Shown here: positions 46,692 through 56,183 of the stretch, piece by piece
How positions within the stretch are numbered: position 1 is the first letter of the stretch
Layout of the letters: each line of letters starts with the position of its first letter
NCBI RefSeq assembly: GCF_009727955.1
Contig: NZ_WOBR01000010.1
Location: 310,001 to 374,000 of the forward strand
Direction: 5' to 3'
Length of the DNA: 64,000 nucleotides
DNA from: Aliivibrio fischeri
Lineage (GTDB): Bacteria; Pseudomonadota; Gammaproteobacteria; Enterobacterales; Vibrionaceae
Translations under genes and position numbers: made by a program
Notes under the pieces: model-generated
What the model was told of the DNA's origin: nothing
What the model saw: the letters and a program-made list of their open reading frames with translations, nothing else
Databases searched by the model: none

Positions 46692-48062
46692 ATGCTTTCT
46701 ATCTTCGATATTTTCAAAATTGGCGTTGGCCCATCAAGTTCTCATACTAATGGGCCAATGATTGCGGGTTATCATTTTACTCAACTGATTGAGCCCTACT
46801 TACCTCAAATAACGCGTATTCAAGTCGATCTTTATGGTTCTCTTTCATTAACCGGTATAGGGCACCATACTGATCGTGCAACGCTTCTGGGTTTACTTGG
46901 AAACAAACCCGATACGATAAAAATAACCAGTGCTAATCACGCTATGCGTAAGGCAATAGAAGAACATACCCTCCAACTCTCTGGCATATCAACTATCAAC
47001 TTCGATTATCAGACAGACATGCTTTTTCATAAAACGAATTTGCCCCTGCATGAAAATGGCATGACTATTTCTGCTTTTACTACTGATAATAAACGAATCG
47101 CAATCGAAACGTATTACTCTGTTGGCGGCGGTTTCATCGCAACCGAAAGCGAGCTTAAAAATAAAAATCAAGCACCAGAAATCAAGGTAGAGTTCCCTTT
47201 TGGCTCAGCGGATGAAATGCTAGAAAAAGCGGAAAAACATGGCCTAAGCCTAAGTGGATTAGTATTACGTAACGAAGTCTCATTCCAGTCAATAGAAGCA
47301 ATTAATTCTAAAGCAGACCAAATCTGGAAAGTCATGTCCCTTTGCATGGAAAGAGGCTTTCAAACTGAAGGCATTCTTGAAGGTGGGTTAAATGTCACCC
47401 GTAGAGCGCCAGCATTACTCAAAAAATTAGAAGTGAATACATCCACATATAATGATCCTATGGAAGTATTAGATTGGGTGAATCTGTTTGCTTTTGCCGT
47501 TAGCGAAGAAAATGCAGCTGGCGGTCAGGTTGTAACCTCCCCAACAAACGGTGCAGCAGGTGTGATTCCAAGTGTTTTGATGTACTACCACAAATTTATT
47601 AAACCCTTAGACACTAAGCAGCTTAAAGACTTTTTAGCCGTATCGGGAGCTATCGGAATTTTATACAAAACCAACGCTTCAATCTCTGGAGCCGAAGTTG
47701 GCTGCCAAGGTGAAGTTGGCGTGTCGTCCTCCATGGCCGCCGCTGGATTAACATCACTTCTGGGTGGCAGTAATGAGCAGATTTGTATGGCTGCTGAAAT
47801 TGCAATGGAACATTCCTTAGGCATGACTTGCGATCCCATTGGGGGACTTGTTCAGGTGCCTTGCATCGAACGAAACGCAATGGGAGCAATGAAAGCCATA
47901 AATGCTTCACGTATGGCATTAAAACGCACAAGCAAATGTTTAATCTCACTAGATAAAGTCATTGAGACCATGTACCAAACAGGCAAAGACATGAATAAGA
48001 AATATCGAGAAACTTCACTAGGAGGATTAGCTTTAATCCATATGGCTCCTCCTTGTGAGTAA
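46692..48062 (+). CDS. sdaA: L-serine ammonia-lyase (SdaA/SdaB)
   Basis: The enzyme deaminates L-serine to pyruvate. The 456-residue single-chain form has the N-terminal GVGPSSSHTNGP and the cluster-binding cysteines in SGAEVGCQGEVGVSSS and MTCDPIGGLVQVPCIERNA. It is a [4Fe-4S] enzyme. No serine transporter gene is next to it; a terminator and the nucleoside genes follow. SdaA and SdaB cannot be told apart from this reading. Confidence 0.92.
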   Translation: MLSIFDIFKIGVGPSSSHTNGPMIAGYHFTQLIEPYLPQITRIQVDLYGSLSLTGIGHHTDRATLLGLLGNKPDTIKITSANHAMRKAIEEHTLQLSGISTINFDYQTDMLFHKTNLPLHENGMTISAFTTDNKRIAIETYYSVGGGFIATESELKNKNQAPEIKVEFPFGSADEMLEKAEKHGLSLSGLVLRNEVSFQSIEAINSKADQIWKVMSLCMERGFQTEGILEGGLNVTRRAPALLKKLEVNTSTYNDPMEVLDWVNLFAFAVSEENAAGGQVVTSPTNGAAGVIPSVLMYYHKFIKPLDTKQLKDFLAVSGAIGILYKTNASISGAEVGCQGEVGVSSSMAAAGLTSLLGGSNEQICMAAEIAMEHSLGMTCDPIGGLVQVPCIERNAMGAMKAINASRMALKRTSKCLISLDKVIETMYQTGKDMNKKYRETSLGGLALIHMAPPCE

Positions 48063-48217
48063 TAATGATCGTTTTAATTCCCATTAGGTACTTCTTCTAC
48101 TGGCCTAAATGATTCGATTAAGCCTTATTTTCATAGTTTGATTTGCATAACAGAAATACAAATCAACCTCTTTAATTTGTGACTACTATCATACTATTCC
48201 CACACAAATAGATAAGA

Positions 48218-48238
48218 GCGGAAAAATTTCCGCTTTTT
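48218..48238 (+). terminator. Terminator after sdaA
   Basis: GCGGAA pairs with TTCCGC around an AAAT loop and is followed by five T. Confidence 0.75.
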
Positions 48239-48292
48239 ACTTTTTTAGCCGCCGTATTGTCTCATTACCTTTTAAATCCTTTGGAGTATTTC

Positions 48293-49513
48293 ATGTCATT
48301 ATTCATGAGCTGTGTTGGAATCTTGGTGCTATTGTTCATTGGGTTTTTACTATCCGAGAATAAAAAAGCCATCAATGTAAGAACCATTGTCATTGCGCTT
48401 ATTACTCAAATATCATTTGGGGCTTTTGTAATGTACGTTCCTTTAGGCCAAGGAATACTACAAATGATGAGTGATGCCGTTAATCATATTATTAACTTCT
48501 CGAATGAAGGATTAACCTTCGTATTTGGTGATCTCGCTAACTATAAAGTCGGCTTCATTTTTGTTATTAACGTTCTTTGTGTCGTTATCTTTATTTCTGC
48601 ACTTATCTCTGTACTTTATTATCTAAAAATCATGCAGTTTGTGATTAATTTAATCGGTGGTGTGTTATCTAAATTATTCGGTACGAGTAAGGCGGAATCA
48701 ATGTCTGCTACTGCCAACATTTTTGTTGGTCCTATCGAAGCCCCTTCAATGGTACGTCCGTTAATCAAAAAAATGACTCGCTCTGAACTGTTTGCGGTAA
48801 TGACAGGCGGATTAGCGAGCGTTGCTGGCGGTACAATGATTGGCTATATCAACTTAGGGATAGACCCAAAATATATTTTAACAGCTTGCTTTATGACGGC
48901 TCCTGCTGGACTTCTGTTTGCCAAATTACTTTGCCCACAAACAGAACAAGAAAAAATCACTAATGAAATCGAAATCGATGACGCAACCACACCTAAATCA
49001 CTCTTAGATGCAATAACTGATGGTTCTATCATGGGGATGAATCAAGTCGCCACCGTAACAGCCTTACTTATCTCCTTTGTTGCTTTGATCGCATTAGTAA
49101 ATAGCTTAGTTGGCGGTATTGGTGATTTAATCTCGATTGAAGGTTTAAGCCTAGAACTGATTATCGGTTATATATTATCTCCTCTGGCTTTTTTAATGGG
49201 AGTTCCTTGGAGCGAAGCCGTTACCGCAGCATCACTAATTGGCCAAAAAATTGCGGTTAATGAGTTTGTTGCCTATATCAACTTTATTGAAATAGCAGAA
49301 ACCTTGTCTCCAAAGACTCAAGCTATTGTTGTATTTAGTCTTTGTGGTTTTGCCAACATTGGTTCTTTAGCTATGGTTATTGGTGGTCTTGGTGCGATAT
49401 GTCCAAATAAACGCCATATTCTTTCTGAAATTGGGCCTCGTGTTTTAGTGGCCGCAATTCTTGCAAACTTAATGTCAGGTACCATTGCTGGTGCGCTTCT
49501 TTCATTTTCTTAA
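48293..49513 (+). CDS. nupC: NupC-family nucleoside:cation symporter (CNT)
   Basis: The 406-residue transporter (start 48293, MSLFMSCVGILVLL, after a TTGGAG site) has the concentrative nucleoside transporter plan with 8-10 membrane segments, and the family motifs GTSKAESMSATANIFVGP (about 135-153) and GGLASVAGGTMIGYI. It imports nucleosides for the purine nucleoside phosphorylase that follows after 22 bases. Confidence 0.92.
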   Translation: MSLFMSCVGILVLLFIGFLLSENKKAINVRTIVIALITQISFGAFVMYVPLGQGILQMMSDAVNHIINFSNEGLTFVFGDLANYKVGFIFVINVLCVVIFISALISVLYYLKIMQFVINLIGGVLSKLFGTSKAESMSATANIFVGPIEAPSMVRPLIKKMTRSELFAVMTGGLASVAGGTMIGYINLGIDPKYILTACFMTAPAGLLFAKLLCPQTEQEKITNEIEIDDATTPKSLLDAITDGSIMGMNQVATVTALLISFVALIALVNSLVGGIGDLISIEGLSLELIIGYILSPLAFLMGVPWSEAVTAASLIGQKIAVNEFVAYINFIEIAETLSPKTQAIVVFSLCGFANIGSLAMVIGGLGAICPNKRHILSEIGPRVLVAAILANLMSGTIAGALLSFS

Positions 49514-49535
49514 CATGTACTTATAAGGATTAATC

Positions 49536-50255
49536 ATGTCGACTCCACACATTAATGCACCACTGGATGCATTTGCAGATACTATCTTGATGCCAGGTGA
49601 TCCGCTTCGCGCAAAATTAATAGCAGAAACTTATTTAGAAAATGTTGTTCAAGTTACTGATGTCCGTGGCATGTTAGGTTTTACTGGCGAATTTAAAGGT
49701 CGAAAAATCTCAGTCATGGGTCACGGAATGGGCGCACCTTCTGCATCCATTTACTTTCATGAACTAATGACAACGTATAAAGTAAAAAACTTCATCCGCA
49801 TTGGAAGCTGTGGCGCTATTCATGATGATGTGAAACTTAAAGATCTTATTGTAGCTATTGGTGCATCAACCGATTCAAAAATGAATCGTATTCGTTTTAA
49901 AGATAACGATTTTGCTGCAACTGCGAATTACAATATGCTTAGCGAATGTGTTAATACGTTAAAAACGACTGACATTAATTACCTAGTAGGTAACGTTTTT
50001 TCTTCTGACCTATTTTATCGTCCAGATGAAGAGCAATACGATATGATGGCACGCTATGGCATTCTTGGGGTAGAGATGGAAGTTAACGCACTTTATAGTG
50101 CAGCAGCAGAAAACCATTGTAATGCCGTTGCCCTATGTACAGTGACTGATCATATTAAAAATCATGAACATTTAACGGCAGATGAACGCCGAACAGAACT
50201 TCATGAAATGATCAATGTTGCACTGGATGTGGCATTAAAATTACCAACTGAATAA
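49536..50255 (+). CDS. deoD: DeoD, purine nucleoside phosphorylase
   Basis: DeoD splits purine nucleosides with phosphate to base and (deoxy)ribose 1-phosphate. The 239-residue hexameric-type enzyme begins STPHINAPLDAFADTILMPGDPLRAK (His5), and carries RIGSCGA (about 87-93), GVEMEV and TVTDH with the catalytic Asp. It is the second gene of the nucleoside operon. Confidence 0.94.
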   Translation: MSTPHINAPLDAFADTILMPGDPLRAKLIAETYLENVVQVTDVRGMLGFTGEFKGRKISVMGHGMGAPSASIYFHELMTTYKVKNFIRIGSCGAIHDDVKLKDLIVAIGASTDSKMNRIRFKDNDFAATANYNMLSECVNTLKTTDINYLVGNVFSSDLFYRPDEEQYDMMARYGILGVEMEVNALYSAAAENHCNAVALCTVTDHIKNHEHLTADERRTELHEMINVALDVALKLPTE

Positions 50256-50265
50256 AACATATCTT

Positions 50266-50293
50266 AAAGGCCAATTAACCATTGGCCTTTTTT
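50266..50293 (+). terminator. Terminator between deoD and guaD
   Basis: AAAGGCCAAT pairs with ATTGGCCTTT around a five-base loop, then TTT. It probably reduces, rather than fully stops, transcription into guaD 19 bases away. Confidence 0.85.
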
Positions 50294-50311
50294 AAAGTGT
50301 AGAAATAAATA

Positions 50312-51658
50312 ATGAATATAAAAAAAGGCATCGTTGGTAAAATTTATCATTGCCCAATTAAAGGGGAATTTGAATTTATCTCTAATGGGCTGATTACTAT
50401 CGATCAGCAAGGTAAGATATGTGACGTTCTCCATCCTTCCGATCCTAGTTATTCAAAAACGCTTAACGCATTAAAAGAAAAAAATTCTCTGCAAGAGTTA
50501 ACAGATCAACAGTTTTTATTGCCGGGTATGGTTGATCTCCATGTTCATGCGCCACAATGGCCTCAAGCTGGGAAAGGGTTAGATCTTCCTCTCAATGAAT
50601 GGCTTGACCATTATACGTTCCCTTTAGAACATAAGTTTAGCGAGCTGTCATTTGCAGAACAGTACTACCCTCACCTAGTAAAAACCTATTTAGCTAACGG
50701 CACGACAACAGCAACCTACTTTGCGACTATAGATACTTCATCTTCTCTTTATTTAGCAGAGACTTGCATTAAATATGGCCAACGCGCATTAGTTGGTAAA
50801 GTATCAATGGATGATAAGGAGATGTGTCCTAGTTACTACGTCGAAGAGAGCGCAGAGCACTCTATTCAAGAAGCTGAAAAATTCATAACATCGTTTTCTC
50901 AACTAGCGAATAACAATAACTTAGTCGAACCAGTCATCACACCTAGATTTATCCCCACCTGTTCGTTAGACGCATTAAAAGGGTTAGGTGATTTAGCGAA
51001 AAAATATCAATGTGCGGTTCAGACTCATGCTTCAGAAAGCGATTGGGCAAGAGATTTCAGCCAAGAAAAATACAATAAAACAGATATCGAAATTTACAAC
51101 GAAGCAGGGTTACTGGGTGAACGAACCATCTTAGCTCACTCAATCTTCTTAACCGATTCTGACATTAACACCATCAAACAAAAAGGTGCAGGAATCGCTC
51201 ACTGCCCAAGATCCAATATCTATTTTGCAAATGCAGCACTGCCATTACGTGAATACTTAGATCAAGATATTCAACTAGGATTAGGCTCTGACATTGCAGG
51301 TGGCCCTTTTCCCTCCCTATTCATGGCTTGCTCAGATGCAGTCCTTCACTCAAGAGCACGAGAATGTGGAACGAATGCGAATCTACCAGCAGAGATAAGG
51401 GGTCAAGAAAATAGCCGAGTCTCATTACTAGAAGCTTACTGGATGGCAACAACAGGTGGCGGTCAATTACTAAAGCTACCAGTTGGACAGTTTAAGAAGG
51501 GTTACCGCTTCGACGCTCTAGTTATTGATGATGAAAATTCTAATCTCTTAATTTGTCCTGAATTCGATTCACCTCAAGATATACTAGAAAAAATCATCAC
51601 TCACACAACCAGAAACAATATTCGCCAAGTCTGGGTTGATGGTAAGCAAGTAAAGTAA
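50312..51658 (+). CDS. guaD: Guanine deaminase
   Basis: The 448-residue amidohydrolase carries the zinc motif DLHVHAPQWPQAGKG (about residues 75-90), later metal ligands in QTHASES and LAHSIF, and the catalytic Asp in GLGSDIAGGP near 325. It converts guanine to xanthine and fits with deoD and nupC as a purine salvage and catabolism set. Confidence 0.92.
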   Translation: MNIKKGIVGKIYHCPIKGEFEFISNGLITIDQQGKICDVLHPSDPSYSKTLNALKEKNSLQELTDQQFLLPGMVDLHVHAPQWPQAGKGLDLPLNEWLDHYTFPLEHKFSELSFAEQYYPHLVKTYLANGTTTATYFATIDTSSSLYLAETCIKYGQRALVGKVSMDDKEMCPSYYVEESAEHSIQEAEKFITSFSQLANNNNLVEPVITPRFIPTCSLDALKGLGDLAKKYQCAVQTHASESDWARDFSQEKYNKTDIEIYNEAGLLGERTILAHSIFLTDSDINTIKQKGAGIAHCPRSNIYFANAALPLREYLDQDIQLGLGSDIAGGPFPSLFMACSDAVLHSRARECGTNANLPAEIRGQENSRVSLLEAYWMATTGGGQLLKLPVGQFKKGYRFDALVIDDENSNLLICPEFDSPQDILEKIITHTTRNNIRQVWVDGKQVK

Positions 51659-51797
51659 AACGTTTAGAGCTGAGTTTGCAGAAGAAAAATCGCTACCTGA
51701 GACAAATCAGAATATTCTGCAACTCGCTCTTTATTATTATCGCATTTTTTTATGAAACCATTACCATAGAGCTATCTTTAATACACAGAGATAGAGA

Positions 51798-52436
51798 ATG
51801 GACCTGTTTCAACAATTAATCTCAGAACTTAATCTACCTAAGATCTCTTATGTTAAAAATGAATTGCTTTTACAGCAATCTACACCAATTAATTCGCTTC
51901 TATTTTGCCAAGATGCCGATTTAACCATTTTCCATATAAATGAACATGGTAAAGAATTTATTCTTGGAGTAGATACGAATTATTCAGGTCCTTTAGGTGA
52001 GATGGAGTTCTTCCAGCAAAAACCGTATTCAACTTTGAATGTTAAAGCTAACAAAGCTGGCTATCTCTATAAAATTCCTAAACTTAAACTTCTTGAATTA
52101 TTAAGAGAAAAACCAGAACTAACAATTCTTCTGCTCGAATTCATTTCAACAAGATATAACAAAAATATCACCAAGCTGATGAATAACATCACATTATCAG
52201 CAAGGATTAATGTCATCGAGCAGGTCCTCGAATTAAAACAGCACTCAAGTAGTCCTCTATTTAAAATTCCTGTGACTTTAAAAGCCAAGCAGCTAGGTAT
52301 AACTGACCGATGTTACCGCCAAATTTTACAAGTTTTGGAAAAAGAAAATAAGCTAATCAAACAAGGGCATGAGTTTGAGTTACTGGATGAAAAAGCACTA
52401 AAAGACGAAGTGCTTTATACCGAAGTAGACAGATAA
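51798..52436 (+). CDS. Crp/Fnr-family regulator (YeiL-like)
   Basis: The 212-residue protein has a cyclic nucleotide-binding-like beta-roll (about residues 20-115; GPLGEMEFFQQKPYS) and a C-terminal helix-turn-helix with PVTLKAKQLGITDRCYRQILQVLEKENKL. It resembles YeiL of E. coli, a Crp/Fnr protein linked to nucleoside genes. The nearby nucleoside operon is the probable target. No CxxC-type cluster is visible, so I do not call it an oxygen sensor. Confidence 0.8.
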   Translation: MDLFQQLISELNLPKISYVKNELLLQQSTPINSLLFCQDADLTIFHINEHGKEFILGVDTNYSGPLGEMEFFQQKPYSTLNVKANKAGYLYKIPKLKLLELLREKPELTILLLEFISTRYNKNITKLMNNITLSARINVIEQVLELKQHSSSPLFKIPVTLKAKQLGITDRCYRQILQVLEKENKLIKQGHEFELLDEKALKDEVLYTEVDR

Positions 52437-52448
52437 AAATGATCACAA

Positions 52449-53228
52449 CTATTTTTTATATGGTGACACGAGCGTATTTCCTGTCACGGCATGATGAGAT
52501 ACCATCACCAAATCTTGATATAAGGTACGAATATTCTCTTCATTCAACACATCATTTGGCTTTCCTTCAGCCATAATTTCACCGTGGTTAATCAAAATCA
52601 AACGATCACAGAATTCAGCAGCGGTATTCAAATTATGAATAGCAACCAATGCTGATTTTCCTTTTTGGCACTCTTGATATAAGACATTCATCAATTGAGA
52701 TTCATGGCCAATATCTAAGCTAGCTGTCGGCTCATCAAGCAACATTAAAGGGGTATCTTGAACTAAGGTTCGAGCAAAGTGTACAAGTTGCTTTTCGCCT
52801 CCAGATAAGTCGGTAACATTACGCTTATGTAAATGTGCTATTCCTACTTTTTCTAATGCGGCACGGCTTTTTACGTCTATCTCTGTCGATGACATGGTGA
52901 TTTTTTGCTGTTTTGCATGAAAGCCAAAAGCAATGGTTTCCATCACGTTAAAAGGGAAAGCCGCTTCGCTGTATTGAGGCAAGTAACTCATACATAACGC
53001 ACGCTCAATATGAGAGAGTGAAGCAAGGGACTTACCTTGGATTTCAATACTTCCTTGAACATAGGATTGAAACCCACTAATGCATTTCATTAATGTACTT
53101 TTACCTGCACCATTTGGTCCAATAATGCCAACCAGTTCACCAGAATTGATGGTAAATGAAATCGACTTTAATAATACTTTAACCCCAACGTGATAGTTTA
53201 ATTGGGAAACACTTAATAATGGCTTCAT
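52449..53228 (-). CDS. btuD: ABC transporter ATP-binding protein, BtuD-like
   Basis: The 259-residue ATPase (start 53228, MKPLLSVSQL) has Walker A GPNGAGKSTLMK, the signature LSGGEKQLVHFAR, Walker B LMLLDEPTASLD and the H-loop VAIHN. It belongs to the BtuD/FhuC/HmuV type. It overlaps the permease gene by four bases (ATGA). The cobalamin riboswitch upstream of the operon indicates a corrinoid substrate; without that it would be read as an iron or haem transporter. Confidence 0.85.
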   Translation of the reverse strand: MKPLLSVSQLNYHVGVKVLLKSISFTINSGELVGIIGPNGAGKSTLMKCISGFQSYVQGSIEIQGKSLASLSHIERALCMSYLPQYSEAAFPFNVMETIAFGFHAKQQKITMSSTEIDVKSRAALEKVGIAHLHKRNVTDLSGGEKQLVHFARTLVQDTPLMLLDEPTASLDIGHESQLMNVLYQECQKGKSALVAIHNLNTAAEFCDRLILINHGEIMAEGKPNDVLNEENIRTLYQDLVMVSHHAVTGNTLVSPYKK

Positions 53229-54265
53229 GCTAACCGTCCCTTTCTTTGAAATCGAATGATCAAACCAATAAAGTAACAACCACCAATAAATGAAGTAATA
53301 ATACCTGCTTTCAATTCATTAGGCGCAATGATCCAACGCCCTAATAAGTCACAAACCAATAGAAATATCACACCAAATACGGCTGAAAACGGCAATAACT
53401 TTTCATGACTTGGTCCAACTAATAGGCGAACTAAATGAGGAACCATCAAGCCGATGAAACCAATAGGTCCAGCAATGGCAATAGACATCGCAGTTAATAA
53501 CGTAGCAAACATCAATAATTTAAATCGAGTCTGTTTTACATTTAGACCCATACCATGAGCGCTTTCCTCCCCTAACGCGAGTAAATTGAGAGAACGGCTT
53601 TCCTTGAGTAACAAGATAGACACAATAATAATCACAGGCGTTGGCCATAATAAATGCTGCCACATACGACCATCTAGCCCACCCATTGCCCAAAAAACAA
53701 ATTGACTGACTTCATACTGTTGCGCCATTAATAGCAGCCCCATACGGGCACCACCTAATAAACTGGATAACGCCAATCCAGTTAATATTAAAAATAAAAT
53801 TTGTGAAGAAGAATGACGAGATGCAAGAACATAAATAAATGCAGAAGCAGCAAGTGCACCAACCGTTGTAAAAACAGGTAACCACATCGGGTTCATAAAA
53901 GAAAAACCCGTCACAATAGCGATAACAGCACCAAAACTGCTTCCCGAACTCACCCCCAATACATCAGGGCTCGCTAATGGGTTTTTAAATAATCCTTGAG
54001 TACATGCTCCTGCTAAAGCCAGTGCACCTCCAGCCAGAATTGCGGCGCACGCCCTTGGCAAACGAATGTGCATCACTATAGCAGAGGCAAGCGGATACTC
54101 TTTTGCCGCTAATTCACTCCCACCAACCAAATAACTCTTAAACATAGCTAAAATATCAATGATTGGGATATGAACTGCACCAAGACTTAAATAAGCCAAG
54201 AATAATCCTAAAAATACGCAAATAGCAGCAACCGCTTGGAATGAGGTTAAACGATAAAAAGACAT
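53225..54265 (-). CDS. btuC: ABC transporter permease, BtuC/FecCD family
   Basis: The 346-residue permease has about ten hydrophobic segments and the family blocks RLPRACAAILAGGALALAGACTQGLFKNPLASPDVLG (about 70-105) and IGFIGLMVPHLVRLLVGPSHE. It forms a BtuC2D2-type importer. It overlaps the binding-protein gene by one base (TAATG) and the ATPase gene by four. Confidence 0.87.
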   Translation of the reverse strand: MSFYRLTSFQAVAAICVFLGLFLAYLSLGAVHIPIIDILAMFKSYLVGGSELAAKEYPLASAIVMHIRLPRACAAILAGGALALAGACTQGLFKNPLASPDVLGVSSGSSFGAVIAIVTGFSFMNPMWLPVFTTVGALAASAFIYVLASRHSSSQILFLILTGLALSSLLGGARMGLLLMAQQYEVSQFVFWAMGGLDGRMWQHLLWPTPVIIIVSILLLKESRSLNLLALGEESAHGMGLNVKQTRFKLLMFATLLTAMSIAIAGPIGFIGLMVPHLVRLLVGPSHEKLLPFSAVFGVIFLLVCDLLGRWIIAPNELKAGIITSFIGGCYFIGLIIRFQRKGRLA

Positions 54266-55182
54266 TAGCGTTTCTTATAAGCAGAATGATTAACAAACAA
54301 AATCGCATCAATAATATATTGACTGTAAACGCTTCTTAAAACGTGGGGCATTTGATAAACGCGTCCATTTTTAATTGCTTTTACCGATTGTAATGAAGGA
54401 TCAGATAGCACGTCTTGCTTAAATTTATCTGCGCCTTTTTCATCTCCATAGACCCACGCAGGAATAAATAAAATATCTGGATTTAAAGCTATCACCATTT
54501 CTTTAGATACAGGAACTTGTCCGTATTTATCACTTACCAATCCTTCAATGGCATTATTCAAATTTGCCTGTTTTAAGACTTCATCCCAAGTAGAATCTTG
54601 ACCACTCGATGTGCCCCATGGATTATAATCAAGAGCTGTCAACTTATAACTTGGAATGATAAGCTCACGCTGTAACCGTTTTTCCATCTTGTTTATAACA
54701 AGCTCAGCAGCAGGTCGTTGATTAACAATATCCCCCAGCCGCAAAATTTCGGCTTCAATCTCTTTTAACGTATTAGGCGTTTGAATTCGATAAACTGGAA
54801 TTCCAGCACTTTCAATGATCGCCAGTTTGGACGCATCACTCCAATTAGCTGCAAAAACAAGATCTGGACGATTCGCGATGATCATTTCAACATTAAGTGC
54901 CAGCAAAGGAACCGATTTAGGTAAGATGTCTTTAATCGCTGAGTAGTTAGGATTATTAGCTAAATCCGTTAAACTCGATAATGCCTCTTCATTGACTAAC
55001 TCCAGCAATATAGCATCAGTAAACAAAGTTTTAGACGAGATTTTTGTAGGAGCTTTCTCTAAAATAACGGTATTCCCTAACCCATCAACAACATGTAATG
55101 GATAGGTAGTTTCGGCCATCGCTGACCAAGAAAGCAAAAGAGAAAAAACAATAATAAATGGGTTTAACGCAAGCCAACGCAT
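54265..55182 (-). CDS. btuF: Periplasmic corrinoid-binding protein, BtuF-like
   Basis: The 305-residue protein has a signal peptide ending at SAMA (about residue 22) and a type III binding-protein fold with a central long helix (about residues 155-175). The start at 55182 is chosen because AGGAGTTGCC gives a good ribosome site; a start 33 codons earlier would lie within the riboswitch. It is the first gene of the btuFCD-like operon. A second B12 transporter may exist elsewhere, so the physiological cargo (B12 or another cobamide) is open. Confidence 0.8.
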   Translation of the reverse strand: MRWLALNPFIIVFSLLLSWSAMAETTYPLHVVDGLGNTVILEKAPTKISSKTLFTDAILLELVNEEALSSLTDLANNPNYSAIKDILPKSVPLLALNVEMIIANRPDLVFAANWSDASKLAIIESAGIPVYRIQTPNTLKEIEAEILRLGDIVNQRPAAELVINKMEKRLQRELIIPSYKLTALDYNPWGTSSGQDSTWDEVLKQANLNNAIEGLVSDKYGQVPVSKEMVIALNPDILFIPAWVYGDEKGADKFKQDVLSDPSLQSVKAIKNGRVYQMPHVLRSVYSQYIIDAILFVNHSAYKKR

Positions 55183-55199
55183 GGCAACTCCTGTAAATC

Positions 55200-55315
55200 G
55201 CGTACATAATATGAACCAACTTCGTATCTGACTCAAACTCTCGCAAGTTCTCACAGTGGCGCGCCCGTTACGGATTCTCACCGTATTCCGAAGTAATCCT
55301 CATTGTACGTTGCTA
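55200..55315 (-). ncRNA. Cobalamin riboswitch before the btuFCD-like operon
   Basis: On the minus strand the leader contains GGTGAGAATCC (55282-55272), the B12 box GCCACTG (55260-55254) and AGTCAGATAC (55232-55223). Ends CGTAC and GTACG (near 55310 and 55205) can form the closing helix. These are the conserved core of the AdoCbl riboswitch, which turns genes off when cobalamin is plentiful. Confidence 0.88.
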
Positions 55316-55420
55316 CGTTGATATATTCTATCTATAACCCTGAAAACATAGGATTAATTAGAGATACCCCATACAACGTGATAAAATCATTCACCTATTT
55401 AAACCACGAAGTAATTATTT

Positions 55421-55957
55421 ATGGCACTTAAAGCATCTGGAAATATTGGTGAACTATCCTATCCATTCATTTTTGAAGACAGCCCATTATGTGACTTTGA
55501 AATCTTAACGGATGAATTGTGTGCCTATACTGGCTTAGCGTTATCACAAGTAACTAACCAAGAAGTTCGTGAATCGCTAGGGCGCCTACAACCAAAAATA
55601 TTTCACCTTAATGGTTCTATTCGCGGGAAGTGCGGGATATTTGAACAAGACGTTCAATACCTCGTATCTGAAATGTTTTACTTTAAAGAGCAAGTTCATG
55701 ATAAAGGTAAGCGTTTTGTGCTTCCTCGTGGTACCGGCCCAGTCATTCAATTGCATCAATGTCGAAGTTTAAGTAAGAAAGTCGTTCGTGCTTTAGTTCA
55801 AATAGATAAATTAACCAATAAAAACATTCCAGAAACCCTTCCTCGTTTTGCGAACGCGCTTGCTAATTATTATTTCGTCTTAACTCGAGTTCTTAATCAA
55901 GATGCTGGGATTGAAGAACCAGAATACATCAGCATAAATTATCCAAAACCCGAATAA
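55421..55957 (+). CDS. PduO-type cobalamin adenosyltransferase-like protein, degenerate N-terminus
   Basis: The C-terminal 80 residues match PduO-type ATP:cob(I)alamin adenosyltransferase: FVLPRGTGPVIQLHQCRSLSKKVVR (about 97-121; the conserved LHxxR), then ANALANYYFVLTRVLN. The middle has a TDELCAYTGLAL segment comparable to the TLDELNxxLGLA block. But the R/K-T-G-D-x-G ATP-binding N-terminus of active enzymes is missing (MALKASGNIGELSYPF instead). It is divergent from the B12 transporter, so a corrinoid role is likely, perhaps as a chaperone or binder and not an enzyme. Confidence 0.75.
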   Translation: MALKASGNIGELSYPFIFEDSPLCDFEILTDELCAYTGLALSQVTNQEVRESLGRLQPKIFHLNGSIRGKCGIFEQDVQYLVSEMFYFKEQVHDKGKRFVLPRGTGPVIQLHQCRSLSKKVVRALVQIDKLTNKNIPETLPRFANALANYYFVLTRVLNQDAGIEEPEYISINYPKPE

Positions 55958-56183
55958 ATGATGCGCTAATGTAAACCAAAAGTTAAGTAAATAAAGAAAG
56001 GGAATATTAATAATAAGAACCATAATATTCTCTTTCATTATCAAAGCAAATAATACGATATAGGTCAATGCAACTTGGTTTATGACCTCTAATTATATTG
56101 ATAGCAAACCTTATATATTATAAAGTCCCTCCCTCAATTATTGCAGTCATACAACGGATGGCTTTTTGTTAAAATTAGGTTAA

